In this document: positions 49,885 to 56,092 of the stretch, piece by piece
Layout: the number at the start of each line of letters is the position of its first letter
Numbering within the stretch: the first letter of the stretch is position 1
DNA from: Ruminococcaceae bacterium UBA3215
GTDB taxonomy: Bacteria; Bacillota; Clostridia; Oscillospirales; Ruminococcaceae
NCBI GenBank assembly: GCA_002363155.1
Contig: DEWH01000018.1
Location: forward strand, 1 to 56,092
Reading direction: 5' to 3'
DNA: 56,092 nt
Program-made: the position numbers and the translations under genes
The notes under the pieces: generated by a model
What the model saw: the letters and a program-made list of their open reading frames with translations, nothing else
Told to the model about the DNA's origin: nothing
The model's database searches: none

Positions 49885-49960
49885 CCTGCCATACACCGCA
49901 ATGCCTTTAGTTAAAGAACAGCATTCTGCAATGTAAGCAGTTACTAACTTGCGGTTACAA

Positions 49961-49976
49961 GTTAGAGCAAGCTAAC
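49961..49976. promoter_or_regulatory. GTTAG-N6-CTAAC operator, site 2
   Basis: GTTAG-AGCAAG-CTAAC lies just downstream of the FTR1 -10 box (49990-49995, minus strand), where a bound repressor would block initiation. An overlapping CTAACTT/AAGTTAG inverted repeat extends leftwards to about 49944. Confidence 0.7.
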
Positions 49977-49989
49977 ATCGAACGTGATA

Positions 49990-50018
49990 AATATATCACA
50001 CAACCGGGTTTTTGTCAA
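49990..50018 (-). promoter_or_regulatory. Promoter of the FTR1 iron cluster
   Basis: Minus strand: TTGACA (50018-50013), 17-base spacer, TATATT (49995-49990). The leader is about 160 bases and carries operator sites 2 and 1. Confidence 0.82.
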
Positions 50019-50129
50019 GGCAAGGAAAAAAATTTCGGGATTTTACATATACCCGGAACACAAATTCCGGTAAAAAAGCGCCACATTCTACAAACGTTTT
50101 GTATTGCCGTTACAACAAGGCAGATCTCC

Positions 50130-50158
50130 TTGCATTATCGGAGTTTCTGTGGTATAAT
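50130..50158 (+). promoter_or_regulatory. Promoter of the ZIP transporter gene
   Basis: TTGCAT (50130-50135), 17-base spacer, TATAAT (50153-50158), immediately followed by operator site 3. Confidence 0.8.
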
Positions 50159-50174
50159 GTTAGCATAGACTAAC
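50159..50174. promoter_or_regulatory. GTTAG-N6-CTAAC operator, site 3
   Basis: GTTAG-CATAGA-CTAAC abuts the ZIP -10 box and covers the expected transcription start. Repression by a metal-sensing regulator of the DtxR or MarR kind is inferred; no regulator gene is in the window. Confidence 0.7.
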
Positions 50175-50195
50175 TTATATAGAGGAGAGCGGAAT

Positions 50196-50978
50196 ATGGA
50201 AAATATCATACAAGGACTGCTGATACCGTTTATAGGCACATCGCTGGGTTCGGCATGCGTATTCCCGATGAAAAATACGCTGAGTCTCGGCGTTCAGCGC
50301 GTACTGACCGGCTTTGCCGCCGGCGTGATGACTGCGGCAAGCGTCTGGAGCCTGCTGATACCGGCAATAGAGCAGAGCGAGGAAGGAATGGGACAGCTCG
50401 CATTCATACCCGCGGCTGTCGGATTTATGGCGGGTATAGCTTTTCTTCTGCTGCTTGACCGGCTGATACCGCATCTGCACATGAACAGTGACGAAGCGGA
50501 GGGCATAAAGACGGCGCTGTCGAAGAATATAATGATGCTGCTGGCGGTAACTCTCCACAACATACCGGAAGGAATGGCGGTAGGAGTGGTGTATGCCGGG
50601 CTGCTGTACGGCGGGAGCGACGTTACGGCTGCGGGAGCGATGGCACTTGCGATAGGCATAGCCATACAGAATTTCCCGGAAGGCGCTATCATCTCGATGC
50701 CTCTGAAAGCGGAGGGAATGAGCAAATGGAAAGCGTTTATATCCGGCGTTGTTTCCGGTGCGGTGGAACCTCTCGGTGCAGCACTCACAATCGCGGCGGC
50801 GGGACTTGTGGTGCCGATGATGCCATATCTGCTGAGTTTTGCGGCGGGTGCGATGATCTATGTCGTAGTTGAGGAACTGATACCGGAGATGTCCGCGGGC
50901 GAGCATTCCGACGCAGGAACGGTATCTTTTGCCGTGGGATTTACTGCAATGATGATACTTGACGTAGCACTCGGGTGA
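50196..50978 (+). CDS. ZIP-family metal transporter
   Basis: A 260-residue protein with eight helices. The metal site motifs HNIPEGMAVG (helix 4) and QNFPEGAIISMP (helix 5) are intact, with Asn replacing the second His as in GufA/ZupT-like proteins. It imports or moves Zn2+, Fe2+ or Mn2+. GAGGAGAG precedes the ATG. It is divergent from, and probably co-regulated with, the FTR1 iron cluster. A long hairpin (ACTCGGGTG/CACCCGAGT, about 50969-51001) covers its stop codon. Confidence 0.9.
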   Translation: MENIIQGLLIPFIGTSLGSACVFPMKNTLSLGVQRVLTGFAAGVMTAASVWSLLIPAIEQSEEGMGQLAFIPAAVGFMAGIAFLLLLDRLIPHLHMNSDEAEGIKTALSKNIMMLLAVTLHNIPEGMAVGVVYAGLLYGGSDVTAAGAMALAIGIAIQNFPEGAIISMPLKAEGMSKWKAFISGVVSGAVEPLGAALTIAAAGLVVPMMPYLLSFAAGAMIYVVVEELIPEMSAGEHSDAGTVSFAVGFTAMMILDVALG

Positions 50979-51037
50979 GAGGATATTCCTCCCACCCGAG
51001 TCTGATTTATATTATAATCTTTTCAGTGACCCACTGA

Positions 51038-51133
51038 TTTCCGTGTAACGGTCATTCGGGTGCAGCGTCACGCTGCCGCGGTCCAGCCGCGTAGGCTGGC
51101 GCTGTCCGCGTAGGACACAGCGCGTTAGCGCTC
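51038..51133 (+). repeat. Family A chained-hairpin repeat, copy A4
   Basis: CCGT-GTA-ACGG, TCATTCGGGT, GCAGCG-TCA-CGCTGC, CCAGCC-GCGTA-GGCTGG, GTCC-GCGTA-GGAC and GCGC-GTTA-GCGC. The first, fourth and fifth elements match copies A1 and A2, and the second hairpin has a wholly different but self-complementary sequence. It runs up to the fucose isomerase stop codon. Confidence 0.78.
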
Positions 51134-52907
51134 AATAAAGACTTCCGTAGGCGGCGCATGCTCTGTAATCAGCGCCCTCGGTATCCTTTGTTCCGAAGGA
51201 AGTCCAGGAATGCGGACGGAAGATGCGGTCTTCGCTGACGTTATGCAGCGAAACGGGAATGCGCAGCATAGAGGCGAGGGTTATGAGGTCTGCCCCGACA
51301 TGACCGTAAACGAGACAGCCGTGATTTGCGCCCCAGTTCGCCATGACGGTGTAAACGTCCTTGCAGGCCTTGCCGTCTGTGATAGGCGCGAACCAGGTGG
51401 ACGGCCATGTCTTGTCTGTGCGGTCAAGGAGTATCTTGTCCACGTTCTCCGGAAGCTCGCAGGTATATCCCTCAACTATCTGGATCGTGGGACCGAGACC
51501 CTTTACAAGATTAACTCTTGCGAATGTGCTCGGCATTACGCACTGTGTCGAGTAGCTGGAGGAGAATCCGCCGCCGCGGAAATATCCGAGGTTTGCGCAG
51601 CACCACTTTGTCTTGTCAAGGCATGCCTTTATGTCGTCGTCGGTCATATCCCACCACTTCTTCATCACAGGCTCGCCCTTTTCGTTCTTTGCGCCGCCGG
51701 TCCCGTCGAGAGAAGCGGCACCGCTGTTGATAAGATGTATGAAGCCGTCCTTTGCGGCGCCTTCGGGCTTCCAGCCTGTCACGCGCTCGACCGCGTCGGG
51801 CGACCAGTATGTACGGACATCAGCGAAAATCGCAGCTCTGTCGGTAACTTCGTGAAGAAGCAGGAGAGTAGTGCCGTTGAGACCGTCGTTTTCTGTAGCG
51901 AAGGGGATAGGCTCACGCTTGCCGTTCCAGTCGAAGGAAGTGTTGAGTATCGCTTCGGTGAAGTCGGCGTTGGGCATAAAGTCTGTCCACATTCTCTGAC
52001 CCTGGAATCCGCCGAGTACAGCGTTCCTGCCCTTCGATTCCTCAAGCCAGCCCATTTCAGCCAGCTTCTTGTTGCCCTTGAGGATATCGAGTACGATACA
52101 GGTCATTTTAGCGATGAACTCCCAGTTCTGCTCCTTCTCCTCTGCAGTGAGGGATTTGCGCATATATGTCATACCATCGGTGGGGTTGATGTCGATTCCT
52201 TCCTTGCAGTTCTCGTGTATCCATGCGAGAGCTTTTTTGTATTCTTCCTCGTCGTAGATGCCGAGCTTTTCACGGCGGATTATCTCGGTCATATCCACCC
52301 ATTCGACGTGCATTCCGAGGTAGCTGCGGAAGAAGTCCTCGTTGCAGTACGAGCCTGCGATACCCATAGCGACTGCACCGATATTTACATAGCTCTTGTT
52401 GCGTATATCGCCTACTGCGACCGCGCATTTCGCAAACCGCAGGATCTTGTCCGCAACGTCATCGGGCACCGATCTGTCGTCAGCGTCTTTAACATCGTGA
52501 CCGTAGATCGAATAGCAGGGCATACCGATCTGGGCGTAGGCGGACATTGCCGCAGCGAGGAATACCGCGCCGGGACGCTCGGTGCCGTTGAATCCCCATA
52601 CTGCCTTGATCGTGTTCGGATCCTCGTCTATTACCTGTGTGACATAGCACCAGCAGGGCGTTACGGTGAGAGTTGCGACAACGTTCTCTTTTAAGAACTT
52701 TTCTCTGCAAGCAGCACTTTCCGCGATGCCGCCGATAGTGGTGTCCGCGATAACGCACTCCACCGGCTCTCCGCTTGCATGGCGCACGTTCTCGGTTATG
52801 AGCTTTGCGGCAGTCCTTGCAAGCTCCATTGTCTGCTCTTCAAGGCTTTCCCGAATGCCAAACTGTCTTCCGTCAATGACGGGTCTGATACCTATTCTGG
52901 ATAACAT
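51132..52907 (-). CDS. fucI: L-fucose isomerase
   Basis: The 591-residue enzyme (the same length as E. coli FucI) interconverts L-fucose and L-fuculose in the cytoplasm with Mn2+. RIGIRPVIDGRQFGIRESLE, the long conserved TVTPCWCY segment, FATENDGLNG (metal-ligand Asp region) and ALLL..VTDR-type core are retained. AAAGGA lies upstream of the ATG. No fucose kinase, aldolase, transporter or fucosidase gene is in the window, so it is an orphan here. It converges with the ZIP gene across repeat A4. Confidence 0.95.
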   Translation of the reverse strand: MLSRIGIRPVIDGRQFGIRESLEEQTMELARTAAKLITENVRHASGEPVECVIADTTIGGIAESAACREKFLKENVVATLTVTPCWCYVTQVIDEDPNTIKAVWGFNGTERPGAVFLAAAMSAYAQIGMPCYSIYGHDVKDADDRSVPDDVADKILRFAKCAVAVGDIRNKSYVNIGAVAMGIAGSYCNEDFFRSYLGMHVEWVDMTEIIRREKLGIYDEEEYKKALAWIHENCKEGIDINPTDGMTYMRKSLTAEEKEQNWEFIAKMTCIVLDILKGNKKLAEMGWLEESKGRNAVLGGFQGQRMWTDFMPNADFTEAILNTSFDWNGKREPIPFATENDGLNGTTLLLLHEVTDRAAIFADVRTYWSPDAVERVTGWKPEGAAKDGFIHLINSGAASLDGTGGAKNEKGEPVMKKWWDMTDDDIKACLDKTKWCCANLGYFRGGGFSSSYSTQCVMPSTFARVNLVKGLGPTIQIVEGYTCELPENVDKILLDRTDKTWPSTWFAPITDGKACKDVYTVMANWGANHGCLVYGHVGADLITLASMLRIPVSLHNVSEDRIFRPHSWTSFGTKDTEGADYRACAAYGSLY

Positions 52908-52954
52908 ATATTTACATTCCTTTCATTTTCCGGCATCTAAATGCCCTTTTGTAA

Positions 52955-52983
52955 ATTATAGCAGATTGACGGTGACTTTGCAA
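52955..52983 (-). promoter_or_regulatory. Promoter of fucI
   Basis: Minus strand: TTGCAA (52983-52978), 17-base spacer, TATAAT (52960-52955). A GGCAT-TTAG-ATGCC hairpin follows in the short leader (about 52932-52945). Confidence 0.72.
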
Positions 52984-53097
52984 TATTTTTTTGTAAAAAA
53001 TCGACGAATTTTTAAAAAAGCTAAATTATTTATATTGCATGACGATATAACAATAAAAGAGGAGAAGTAAAGATCTGTGGTGAGGGAGGGAAGATTT

Positions 53098-53850
53098 ATG
53101 TTAATGAAGATGATGCCGTTAAAGAAAAAAAGAGGCTTCACGCTTGTCGAGCTTATCGTTGTTATCGCAATAGTAGGAGTTCTTGCCGCAATAATCATAC
53201 CTGTCGTGACAGGATACGTTGACAAGGCAAACAGAGCCAATGACAAAACAATGGCAAAGCATATCCATGACCGTGCGCAGATAGTAATGACGGAGGACTT
53301 TGATGCGTTCAAATCTTTCCGGAGCCATAACTCCGGTAATTTTGTGTGTACTGCTGACGGGTTTGCAAGATACAATATGTGGGACGGAAGCGTTCAGGCA
53401 GAGGGGGATTACTGGCTCGTTATAGTCGGACGCATAAACGGTACCCCGAACTGCAAGAACAACGGAGAATACAGACTTATGCACTGCAACAATGAGCTTC
53501 AGTATTTCTGCGCCTGCTTCAACAACGATATAGGTCTTGTTACTCTGGGGAAAAAGACCCTCGAGAGAAAATCCATGAACAACCAGAAGCTTATGGTGGA
53601 GCAGTTTGACACCGATGAGGGGAAGCTCTGCAAATCAAAGAAAATGTTCAAGTTCCCCATGAAAGCAACTTCCCATGAGATCAATTTTATCAACACAAGT
53701 GACGGAAATCTTACCGACAATTATCTTATCTGTCATCGGAGAGGCGAGCCAAACAACATAGAAGTGTGGGCAGGCTATTCTTTCGGCGCAGGCGGAAGCG
53801 GACCCCGCTACCGTATATATCCCGACCCCTGCCCGGTATATACTGCTTGA
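53098..53850 (+). CDS. Prepilin-like protein with type IV pilin N-terminal motif
   Basis: The 250-residue protein begins with a basic leader and the prepilin peptidase site KKRG/FTLVELIVVIA, followed by the usual hydrophobic helix with Glu5. The globular part (about 200 residues) has six or more Cys residues and is not familiar. It would be inserted in the membrane and cleaved after Gly by a prepilin peptidase, then join a pilus or pseudopilus. No other pilus genes are in the window. I chose the ATG at 53098 with GGAGGG eight bases upstream. Confidence 0.85.
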   Translation: MLMKMMPLKKKRGFTLVELIVVIAIVGVLAAIIIPVVTGYVDKANRANDKTMAKHIHDRAQIVMTEDFDAFKSFRSHNSGNFVCTADGFARYNMWDGSVQAEGDYWLVIVGRINGTPNCKNNGEYRLMHCNNELQYFCACFNNDIGLVTLGKKTLERKSMNNQKLMVEQFDTDEGKLCKSKKMFKFPMKATSHEINFINTSDGNLTDNYLICHRRGEPNNIEVWAGYSFGAGGSGPRYRIYPDPCPVYTA

Positions 53851-53855
53851 ATACG

Positions 53856-53890
53856 CTGAGACCGCGGAGCTTAAGGCTCTGCGGTCTCAG
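53856..53890 (+). terminator. Hairpin after the prepilin-like gene
   Basis: A 15-bp stem CTGAGACCGCGGAGC/GCTCTGCGGTCTCAG (one G-T pair) starts five bases after the stop. The T tract is weak (ACTTTC). The following 160 bases to the next promoter show no further structure that I can support. Confidence 0.6.
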
Positions 53891-54056
53891 ACTTTCATGG
53901 GAGCCGCTTCGGCTTTCCGACGTGACCCTCACCGCCCCGCAAGCCCACTGAACAAGTCCCGTAAAACGTAACTTTGAAAGATGCATTGAAGATCGAAGCA
54001 GTGCTTTTTTGAAAGACCGAAACTGCGGATATACCTGATAAGTGTTCCTGCCGCGC

Positions 54057-54085
54057 TTGACTATTGATGCCGGATATGCTATAAT
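54057..54085 (+). promoter_or_regulatory. Promoter of the CNNM/NfeD-like operon
   Basis: TTGACT (54057-54062), 17-base spacer, TATAAT (54080-54085). Confidence 0.85.
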
Positions 54086-54117
54086 TGCAGTATAAAAACA
54101 GACAAAAAGGGAGCTAT

Positions 54118-55458
54118 ATGGACGTACACTTACGAACTGGGATAATACTTGCGGTGCTTGTATTTATGTCAGCTTTTTTCTCGGCGGCAGAGACCGCGTT
54201 TACCGGAGCAAACCGCATAAGGCTGAAAAGCCGTGCGGAGAACGGCTCGAAGAAAGCCGAGCGTGCTCTTGAAGTCATGGAGCGCTATGACAAGACGCTG
54301 ACGACTATACTGATAGGCAATAACATTGTTAATATACTGACATCATCTCTTGCGACCGTTCTGTGCATAGAGCTTTTCGGTGCTGCGGGAACGCTTATTT
54401 CCACTGTTGCGGTGACAGTCGTGGTGCTGATATTCGGAGAGATACTTCCGAAGACGATCGCCAAGATGCATGCCGAGAACTTTGCCTGTGCGGTGAGTGG
54501 GATAATGAAGTTTCTTATGGCGGTGATGACACCGCTTTCCGCTGTATTCATTCTGCTTCAGAAAGGCGCGGCGCGTCTGTTCGGCGGAAAGGGCAGCGAG
54601 GTCAGCATGACCGAACAGGAACTTATGCAGATAATAGATGAGATCGAGGACGAGGGCGTGCTTGAGGAGCAGGAAAGTGACCTTGTGCGCAGTGCGCTGG
54701 AATTTGACGAGACTCTTGTATCCGCGATAATAACACCGCGCGTGAATGTTGTGGCAGCCGATATAAACACCGGTATCGACGAGATGCGGGAGCTTTTCCG
54801 CAAAGAGGGATATTCCCGGATACCGGTATATGAGAAGTCTGTCGATCACATTGTCGGGATAGTGAAGCACAAGGACTTCTTCGAGAAGCTTGTGACAGGC
54901 GAAAACTTCTATGTTCGTGATATCGTACAGGACACGATGTTTGTGCCGGGACTTATGAAGATATCGGACGTACTGCGAAAGATGCAGCGCAGCAAGATAC
55001 ATCTTGCCGTGGTAGTTGACCAGTACGGCGGTACGGACGGCATAGTGACGGTCGAGGACATAATGGAGGAGCTTGTCGGCGAGATCTGGGACGAGACCGA
55101 CGAGGTAAAGGCGCCGGTGCGCTTTATAAGCGAGAATGTATTTGAGACGAGCGGGGAAGTTGCACAGAACGATTTCAACCGTTACTTTGAGGGACGTTTT
55201 GAGATAAACTCGGACAGCAACACGATAGGCGGCTGGATATACGAGCTTTTCGGGCGCATACCGGAGGAAGGGGAGACTGTTGATACGGAAGATTTCCGCA
55301 TCACGGTTGAGAGCCTTGATGAGCTTCGCGTAGGGAAGCTGAGATTTGAGATACTTCCGGAACATGACGAAACAACGGATCATACCACATTTGCAGAACG
55401 CATAAGCGATGTGCGCAGCCGCTTTTCGGACAAGGAAAAAGGGCAGAGTGAGCGATAA
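54118..55458 (+). CDS. CNNM/CorC-family protein with CBS domains (hemolysin-type)
   Basis: The 446-residue protein has a DUF21/CNNM membrane domain of four helices (about 5-195; SAFFSAAETAFTGANRIRL, GEILPKTIAK), two CBS domains (about 205-335; TPRVNVVAAD, DQYGGTDGIVTVEDIMEELVG in part) and a C-terminal CorC/HlyC domain. Relatives transport or sense Mg2+, and ATP often binds the CBS pair. GGGAGC precedes the ATG at 54118; the promoter overlaps the earlier start at 54085. The next gene starts directly after its stop. Confidence 0.9.
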   Translation: MDVHLRTGIILAVLVFMSAFFSAAETAFTGANRIRLKSRAENGSKKAERALEVMERYDKTLTTILIGNNIVNILTSSLATVLCIELFGAAGTLISTVAVTVVVLIFGEILPKTIAKMHAENFACAVSGIMKFLMAVMTPLSAVFILLQKGAARLFGGKGSEVSMTEQELMQIIDEIEDEGVLEEQESDLVRSALEFDETLVSAIITPRVNVVAADINTGIDEMRELFRKEGYSRIPVYEKSVDHIVGIVKHKDFFEKLVTGENFYVRDIVQDTMFVPGLMKISDVLRKMQRSKIHLAVVVDQYGGTDGIVTVEDIMEELVGEIWDETDEVKAPVRFISENVFETSGEVAQNDFNRYFEGRFEINSDSNTIGGWIYELFGRIPEEGETVDTEDFRITVESLDELRVGKLRFEILPEHDETTDHTTFAERISDVRSRFSDKEKGQSER

Positions 55459-56028
55459 ATGGAATTTTATGTGCTTGTGACGGTAATATCCGCAGTCTCG
55501 TTCACAGCGGATATGATACTGCGCTATATGGAGAAGATACGCTCGTTCGGAATGGAGGAGCGCCTGCACAATATCAAGGGCAGTACAGTGCCGATAGAGG
55601 ATTTTATCCCGCACAACATCACGATGCTGACAGTATGGGGAATGTCGCTCGGCGCGTTCGGTATTTTTATGAAGCTTCTCGGCGTACACCCGTTCCTGAG
55701 TTTTCCGTCGTCCGCGGCATTCGCCTGCATAGTGAACTTTACGGTGATGCATTTTATCAAGCCGTTCTACCAGGATATACTTGGTGATGAGCTGTCGGAA
55801 AAGACGGATATAAGCGGCATTTCCGCCGTCTGCACCGAGCGCATAGCCGGCGATGACTACGGCAGGATAGGGATTGAATATCACGGCAAACACTACGAAT
55901 TTGAAGCGATATCCGAGTATGAAACGGACATAGAGAAAGGCGAGCAGGTGCTCGTCCTCTACCGCGAAGGTCAGTTCTGCGTCGTTGAAAAGGGCTCCGA
56001 ACTCCTCGATGTGCTCAATGAAAAGTGA
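55459..56028 (+). CDS. NfeD-like membrane protein
   Basis: The 189-residue protein has three hydrophobic segments (about 3-20, 57-75, 82-105) and a C-terminal beta-rich region, GRIGIEYHGKHYEFEAISE...IEKGEQVLVLYREG, which resembles the OB-fold of NfeD proteins that act with flotillins or membrane proteases. It directly follows the CNNM gene (TAA then ATG). The family call is tentative, and no flotillin gene is visible before the window ends. Confidence 0.7.
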   Translation: MEFYVLVTVISAVSFTADMILRYMEKIRSFGMEERLHNIKGSTVPIEDFIPHNITMLTVWGMSLGAFGIFMKLLGVHPFLSFPSSAAFACIVNFTVMHFIKPFYQDILGDELSEKTDISGISAVCTERIAGDDYGRIGIEYHGKHYEFEAISEYETDIEKGEQVLVLYREGQFCVVEKGSELLDVLNEK

Positions 56029-56036
56029 TCCGTCGG

Positions 56037-56092
56037 ACGAGAAAGCGCGCACAGCGCGTGAGATTGGCGCGCACGGCGCTTGAGACTTGGGG
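56037..56092. repeat. Reversed TCTC-N-GCGCYGTGCGCG pair, family B tail at window edge
   Basis: On the minus strand the last 56 bases read CCCC, then TCTCAAGCGCCGTGCGCG and TCTCACGCGCTGTGCGCG. They match the tail of element B2 (17838-17884) in order and spacing. The rest of this copy lies outside the window. Confidence 0.6.

Noticed and set aside
51210..52694. Plus-strand open frame (494 codons) opposite fucI
   Set aside because: Fully inside fucI, which matches its family end to end; no ribosome site.
54343..56052. Long minus-strand open frame (569 codons) opposite the CNNM and NfeD-like genes
   Set aside because: Antisense to two genes with clear motifs and tight coupling; low-complexity His/Tyr/Arg composition and no start signal.

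Overview
The window looks like chromosomal DNA of a gut Firmicute close to Ruminococcus (Clostridia, Oscillospiraceae). This is inferred from the gene set: an FTR1/P19 iron operon with DUF2318, cohesin-like and InlB-repeat surface proteins, DUF3737 next to MalY, and many multidrug ABC and MATE exporters. Promoters are sharp TTGACA/TATAAT boxes with 17-base spacers, and genes sit in tightly packed, often overlapping, operons. No rRNA, tRNA, transposase, phage gene or CRISPR array is visible.

Layout. 0-9 kb: repeat block, alpha/beta hydrolase, PhoB/PhoR-type two-component system, RadC, cyclase, and a GntR-controlled ABC-2 exporter operon ending in a CPBP protease. 9-18 kb: a large InlB-repeat adhesin behind a long structured leader, a GNAT, a GGDEF protein that seems to lack a normal start codon, DUF3737 plus a MalY/PatB aminotransferase, and a STAS/RsbW-like pair. 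18-26 kb: a LytS-type kinase with a REC-XRE regulator, AraC regulator, ABC exporter, two SDR enzymes, and a MATE exporter behind a leader that ends in an intrinsic terminator. 26-30 kb: a lipoprotein and a cell-surface protein with two cohesin-like modules. 30-35 kb: an ECF sigma factor with a 61-residue double-glycine-type peptide and an 18-codon upstream ORF; then flavodoxin, a frameshifted MFS gene, a cytoplasmic BMP-domain protein and a metallophosphoesterase.

35.6-49.8 kb is a 14-kb run of fifteen minus-strand genes. Its first six match the known FetMP/Cj1658-Cj1663 type iron uptake system (FTR1 permease, P19, DUF2318, two FtsX/MacB permeases, ATPase). It continues directly into an FMN-binding lipoprotein, a membrane-anchored protein of unknown function, a cytochrome b and fumarate-reductase-like flavoprotein and Fe-S subunits, a transglutaminase lipoprotein, DUF4418 and a second FtsX/ATPase pair. 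Three copies of a GTTAG-N6-CTAAC palindrome lie between this run and a divergent ZIP metal transporter, suggesting one metal-responsive regulator for both. 51-56 kb: L-fucose isomerase, an orphan prepilin-like protein, a CNNM/CBS protein and an NfeD-like protein.

The least explained signal is non-coding. There are two families of chained-hairpin repeats at gene ends. Family A has five copies (about 158-315, 35331-35484 reversed, 35529-35609, 43411-43497, 51038-51133). Family B has two full copies (12230-12407 and about 17695-17832) and probable partial copies at both window edges. Paired arms change together between copies while structure, and in family A GNRA-like tetraloops, are kept. This argues for RNA-level structure rather than random repeats.
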